Assembly (NCBI RefSeq): GCF_900188145.1
Contig: NZ_FZOJ01000019.1
Coordinates: forward strand, 1-64,000
From: Anaerovirgula multivorans
GTDB lineage: Bacteria > Bacillota > Clostridia > Peptostreptococcales > Natronincolaceae
DNA: 64,000 nucleotides
Direction of reading: 5' to 3'
Each line of letters opens with the position of its first letter. Positions within the stretch are counted from its first letter, which is position 1. The notes beneath the pieces are model-generated. The model made no database searches. It saw nothing but the letters and a program-made list of their open reading frames with translations, and was not told the DNA's origin. Shown here one piece after another: positions 63,261 through 64,000 of the stretch. Position numbers and translations under genes: made by a program.

Positions 63261-64000
63261 TTAATCTATTCTTGCAACGCCTGTCTCCTTGGCAGCTATT
63301 GCCACGGCAACCGCTACCTTTTCTACTACCCTTTTATTAAACACATCTGGTATAACGTATTCTGGTTTTAATTCATCTTCTCTGATAATACTAGCTATAG
63401 CGTAGGCAGCTGCCTGTTTCATGGCTTCATTGATTTCTCCTGCTCTGACATCTAATGCTCCTCTAAAGATTCCTGGGAAGGCCAATAGATTATTAATTTG
63501 ATTTGGAAAATCGGACCTGCCTGAACCTACCACCTTAGCCCCTGCTTCTATCGCTAAATCTGGCATAATTTCAGGCACAGGATTTGCCATAGCAAAAACA
63601 ATAGCATCTTTTTTCATGCTTTTCACCATTTCTTCTGTTACTACATTAGCAGCAGATACACCAATAAATATATCTGCTCCCTTCATGGCATCTTTAAGAG
63701 TTCCTTGCCTATTTGATTTATTAGTTAGCTGAGCAATTTCCTCCTTAGACCCATTATTATTAGGACTTCCAGCAAATACTACGCCCTTTCTATCACATAA
63801 CAAAATATCTTTTGGATTCATTTCTAATAACATTTTTGTAATAGCTACACCAGCAGCTCCTGCTCCATTAATAACAATAGTCGCTTCCTCTATCTTTTTC
63901 TTTACTACCTTCAATGCATTAATAATACCTGCCACTACCACAACAGCGGTTCCATGCTGATCATCATGAAAAACAGGGATATCTAGTTCTTTTTTTAGCT
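63261..64000 (-). CDS. Second malic enzyme (partial, 5' end beyond the window)
   Basis: The visible 246 codons cover the C-terminal two thirds of a malic enzyme: PVFHDDQHGTAVVVVAGIIN at the right edge, VINGAGAAGVAITKMLLEMN, IFIGVSAANVVTEEMVKSM and VVGSGRSDFPNQINNLLAFP. It is very similar, block by block, to the malic enzyme at 57658-58830, so the two are recent paralogues. The frame is open to position 64000. It is followed by prfC on the same strand, about 100 bases away. Confidence 0.93.
   Translation of the reverse strand, partial: LKKELDIPVFHDDQHGTAVVVVAGIINALKVVKKKIEEATIVINGAGAAGVAITKMLLEMNPKDILLCDRKGVVFAGSPNNNGSKEEIAQLTNKSNRQGTLKDAMKGADIFIGVSAANVVTEEMVKSMKKDAIVFAMANPVPEIMPDLAIEAGAKVVGSGRSDFPNQINNLLAFPGIFRGALDVRAGEINEAMKQAAAYAIASIIREDELKPEYVIPDVFNKRVVEKVAVAVAIAAKETGVARID

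Overview
The window is AT-rich, uses strong GGAGG-type ribosome binding sites with frequent TTG/GTG starts, and is dominated by rho-independent terminators. Together with the gene content (YesM/YesN-type two-component system, DUF378, DUF6648, TIGR01212 radical SAM protein, RelQ, a UGA-encoded SelW-like protein) this points to an anaerobic or facultative low-GC Firmicute of the Clostridia, most like Alkaliphilus and relatives. That assignment is inference; there is no rRNA or tRNA gene here. Most genes lie on the minus strand.

Region 1 (1-10.3 kb) holds a cupin protein, an M24 peptidase and a POT peptide transporter divergent from an XRE-cupin regulator. It then becomes a decayed zone: remnants of ABC exporter genes on both sides of a GNAT acetyltransferase, followed by the nickel-pincer-nucleotide (NPN) cofactor genes. 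Of these, larE is intact, whereas larC and larB each carry an internal deletion plus a frameshift, and a nickel/peptide-binding lipoprotein is reduced to a stub.

Region 2 (10.5-20.5 kb) is a coherent sugar-acid operon: Zn-dehydrogenase, LarA-superfamily protein, small membrane protein, TRAP transporter (DctP, DctQ, DctM), UxuA and UxuB. A GntR/FCD regulator sits upstream, and the operon promoter has two matching palindromic operators. The LarA homologue beside uxuA/uxuB suggests an NPN-dependent gluconate/mannonate-type 2-epimerase, while the nearby cofactor genes are broken.

Region 3 (20.5-32.5 kb) contains a degenerate IS1182-type transposase, REP-like repeats, PlsC, a DUF1835 protein, a small cupin, an ECF sigma factor, a 785-residue protein with six NlpC/P60-like domains of which only one keeps the catalytic Cys and His, RlmD, a methyltransferase, a DUF6648 protein and PssA.

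Region 4 (32.8-44.6 kb) is a xylose/xyloside module: YesL-like protein, XylB, XylA, GH43 beta-xylosidase, a sugar ABC importer without its ATPase, and a YesN/YesM two-component system preceded by a cre-like site.

Region 5 (44.6-56 kb) is mainly housekeeping: class II aldolase, phosphoesterase, RelQ, a SelW-like selenoprotein, a radical SAM protein, GlnK-Amt behind a leader terminator, a USP protein, a LysM protein and a 2-hydroxyacid dehydrogenase. Two copies of a structured repeat (with compensatory base changes) plus a shortened copy lie in its intergenic regions.

Region 6 (56-64 kb) is a malate module: 2-hydroxycarboxylate transporter, malic enzyme and a CitA/DcuS-type two-component system, then prfC and a second, closely similar malic enzyme running off the right edge.
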